Positions 62,560 through 64,000 of a DNA stretch of 64,000 nt are shown one piece after another (position 1 is the first letter of the stretch; every line of letters begins with the position of its first letter). Source of the DNA: Nemophila menziesii (lineage: Eukaryota > Streptophyta > Magnoliopsida > Boraginales > Hydrophyllaceae); contig JARWIR010000035.1 in the NCBI GenBank assembly GCA_029959085.1, forward strand, positions 5,934,501 through 5,998,500, read 5' to 3'. The position numbers and the translations under genes are program-made. The notes under the pieces were generated by a model. That model did no database searches. It worked only from the letters and a program-made list of their open reading frames with translations, and was not told where the DNA came from.

Positions 62560-63180
62560 ACTATATAACTTATATTGTCCAAAAATTGTATTATAGGTTA
62601 CTATATAATGTTTGAATAAATTACACTATTAGTCCCTATATAATTTTAGAGTGAATTGCATTATAGTCCCTATATTGCTCAAATTTTGTATCAAAGTCTT
62701 TTATATAATTTTAGATTGAATTTCACTGTAGTTCACTTATATATTTGAGAAAATTGCACCATAGGTCCCTATATTTTTTTAGTGAATTGAACTATAGTCC
62801 CTATATTTTTGTTAAGCGATTTGCACTATAGTCCTTATATTGTCCAAATTTTTTACTATATGCCCCTATATAATTTTTGATCGGATTGTGCAATAGCTCC
62901 CATATATTTGAGAAAATTACTGTATAGGTCCATATATATTTGTTGATCTATTTTCGTTACAGTACCCATATTGTCCAAAAGTTGCACTATAGGGCCATAT
63001 ATATATTTATCAAATTGCTCTATAGTCCCCTATTTATTTGAGAGAATTTCACTATAGGTCCCTATATATGTGTAGATTCCTATATTATCATACAACTTCA
63101 CCATAGGTCCCTACATTATCCAATAATTTCACCATATGTCCTTATATTAAATATTTGTTCACTTTATGTCCTTGAAATAT
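62560..63180. repeat. Degenerate TAGGTCCCTATAT tandem repeats, long block
   Basis: More than a dozen imperfect copies of ttgcactatagtccctatat with linkers such as tgtccaaaattt, 40-60 bp apart. Same family as the Helitron block at 6,930-7,290. Lies at the right of the insertion in copy K. Confidence 0.75.
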
Positions 63181-63427
63181 ATATAAATGACACTTTAGGA
63201 AATTCTTGGGCTTGCTTAATAAGTTTATTTCCTTTTTTGATTCTTTTATCATTAAAGTTTTGTAATTTTTTTATATTAACTTATCAGATATTAAACATAT
63301 TACTTAGAAAATTCTATTCAAAGCCTGTGGTTAATCTCCAGAAGCTCGTAATTTCTACTATCCTCATGAGTATACACACTAGCAAATAATAAGAAATATT
63401 CAAATATACATTGATCCTATACAATAA

Positions 63428-64000
63428 TTACGTTGTTTTATATATGTAGAACAAATTGATAATAATCAATCTCCAATTCTTTTTTAAATTCTTTATCCGA
63501 CAATTATAGTTGACCGATGAACCATGTTATTCCTTAATTGTTGTTTCCATGAAAAGCTTGTTCTAGTAGTATACTAGAAGCATACTGGAAGCTAAGATTA
63601 GGGTAAACTGAGTCACTAACTTGAGTCATACCCTTGTCTTCTCTAGTAAACCTTGTAGCCCCACTACTTACCACACAAAATTCTGCATCATAAGAATCTA
63701 CTTCTGCCGCCACCTCATCAGCAGATAGTCACACACCTTGTAGTAGATCGCGAATTTCAACATTCAGATCAAATCCAAATCAAAATCCAAAGTTGGCCCT
63801 GATCAAATCCGGATTTTCCTTCACTTCAACAACAATTTTTCCAGCTCAAATCCTTCCTCATCATTTACATTCATTTTTTCTAAAGCCTCATCTAAGGAAG
63901 GAAGAAAGAACATTGTGTCCTAAATCAGGAATCCAATCTTAACAATTTTATATGGGTAAGACTTCTATCCTATATTGGATGGTCTAATATTTTAATTATA
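63428..64000 (+). repeat. Diverged array-unit copy K, right part
   Basis: Resumes the unit at ttgttttatatatgtagaac and runs to the window end through the last exon and the left end of the inverted-repeat element. About 4.1 kb of foreign DNA separates it from the left part. Confidence 0.85.
63504..63891 (-). pseudogene. Dead last exon, copy K
   Basis: Homologue of the unit exon. It keeps a stretch lost from units C to I (continuing REDKG through QVSDSVYPNLSFQYASSILL), so it shows that the ancestral frame was continuous here. It has its own damage: a one-base loss near PGK, stops at 63,770-63,790 and a CAA-to-TAA change near the end. The shared core TAG is not present because that acidic stretch is deleted. 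Confidence 0.6.

Overview
The window looks like nuclear DNA of a flowering plant, most likely a eudicot. It is strongly AT-rich, has no long intact open reading frame, and is packed with decayed plant transposable elements: Helitron, LINE, Ty1/copia, Ty3/gypsy of the Tat and Athila type, and hAT. It also carries fragments of plant host genes (a HIR/SPFH exon and a NAC-domain start). No gene here can be called functional from sequence alone, and I found no tRNA, rRNA or CRISPR.

Positions 1-37,893 are one head-to-tail array of a long repeat of about 4.0 kb. I count ten units, A to J. A is cut by the window start and internally deleted, B is split by a Helitron, C to I are near-complete (3.89-4.01 kb), and J is truncated. 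Each unit carries, on the minus strand, a promoter-like stretch with a plant telo-box, a short first exon with a splice donor, and a roughly 400-bp last exon of a dead protein gene that I cannot name. A 143-bp inverted-repeat element sits upstream of that last exon in minus-strand sense. Diagnostic differences show that units C/D, E/F and G/H are recent pairs and that the array is a mosaic of at least two unit types. A diverged eleventh copy, K, lies at 58,716-64,000 and is split by a 4.1-kb block with an Athila-like fragment.

The Helitron in unit B (4,821-8,314, minus orientation) has a recognisable 3' end and carries at least one clear host exon, from a hypersensitive-induced reaction (HIR) protein, plus other exon-like pieces. 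Part of its interior resembles the array unit, so the two share an ancestral module.

Positions 37,893-58,715 are a graveyard of nested elements: degenerate telomere-like DNA at the array edge; LINE fragments (RNase H-like, DUF4283/CCHC ORF1, zf-RVT) on both strands; a copia gag piece joined to LINE ORF1; three copies of a dispersed repeat, two of which carry an hAT-like MITE with a minisatellite; an LTR-like block; a GC-rich exon-like island with a 76-bp intron; a NAC fragment; and a Tat-type protease fragment.

The most unusual content is the long-unit array together with the related, gene-capturing Helitron and the dispersed repeats that share a first-exon module with it.
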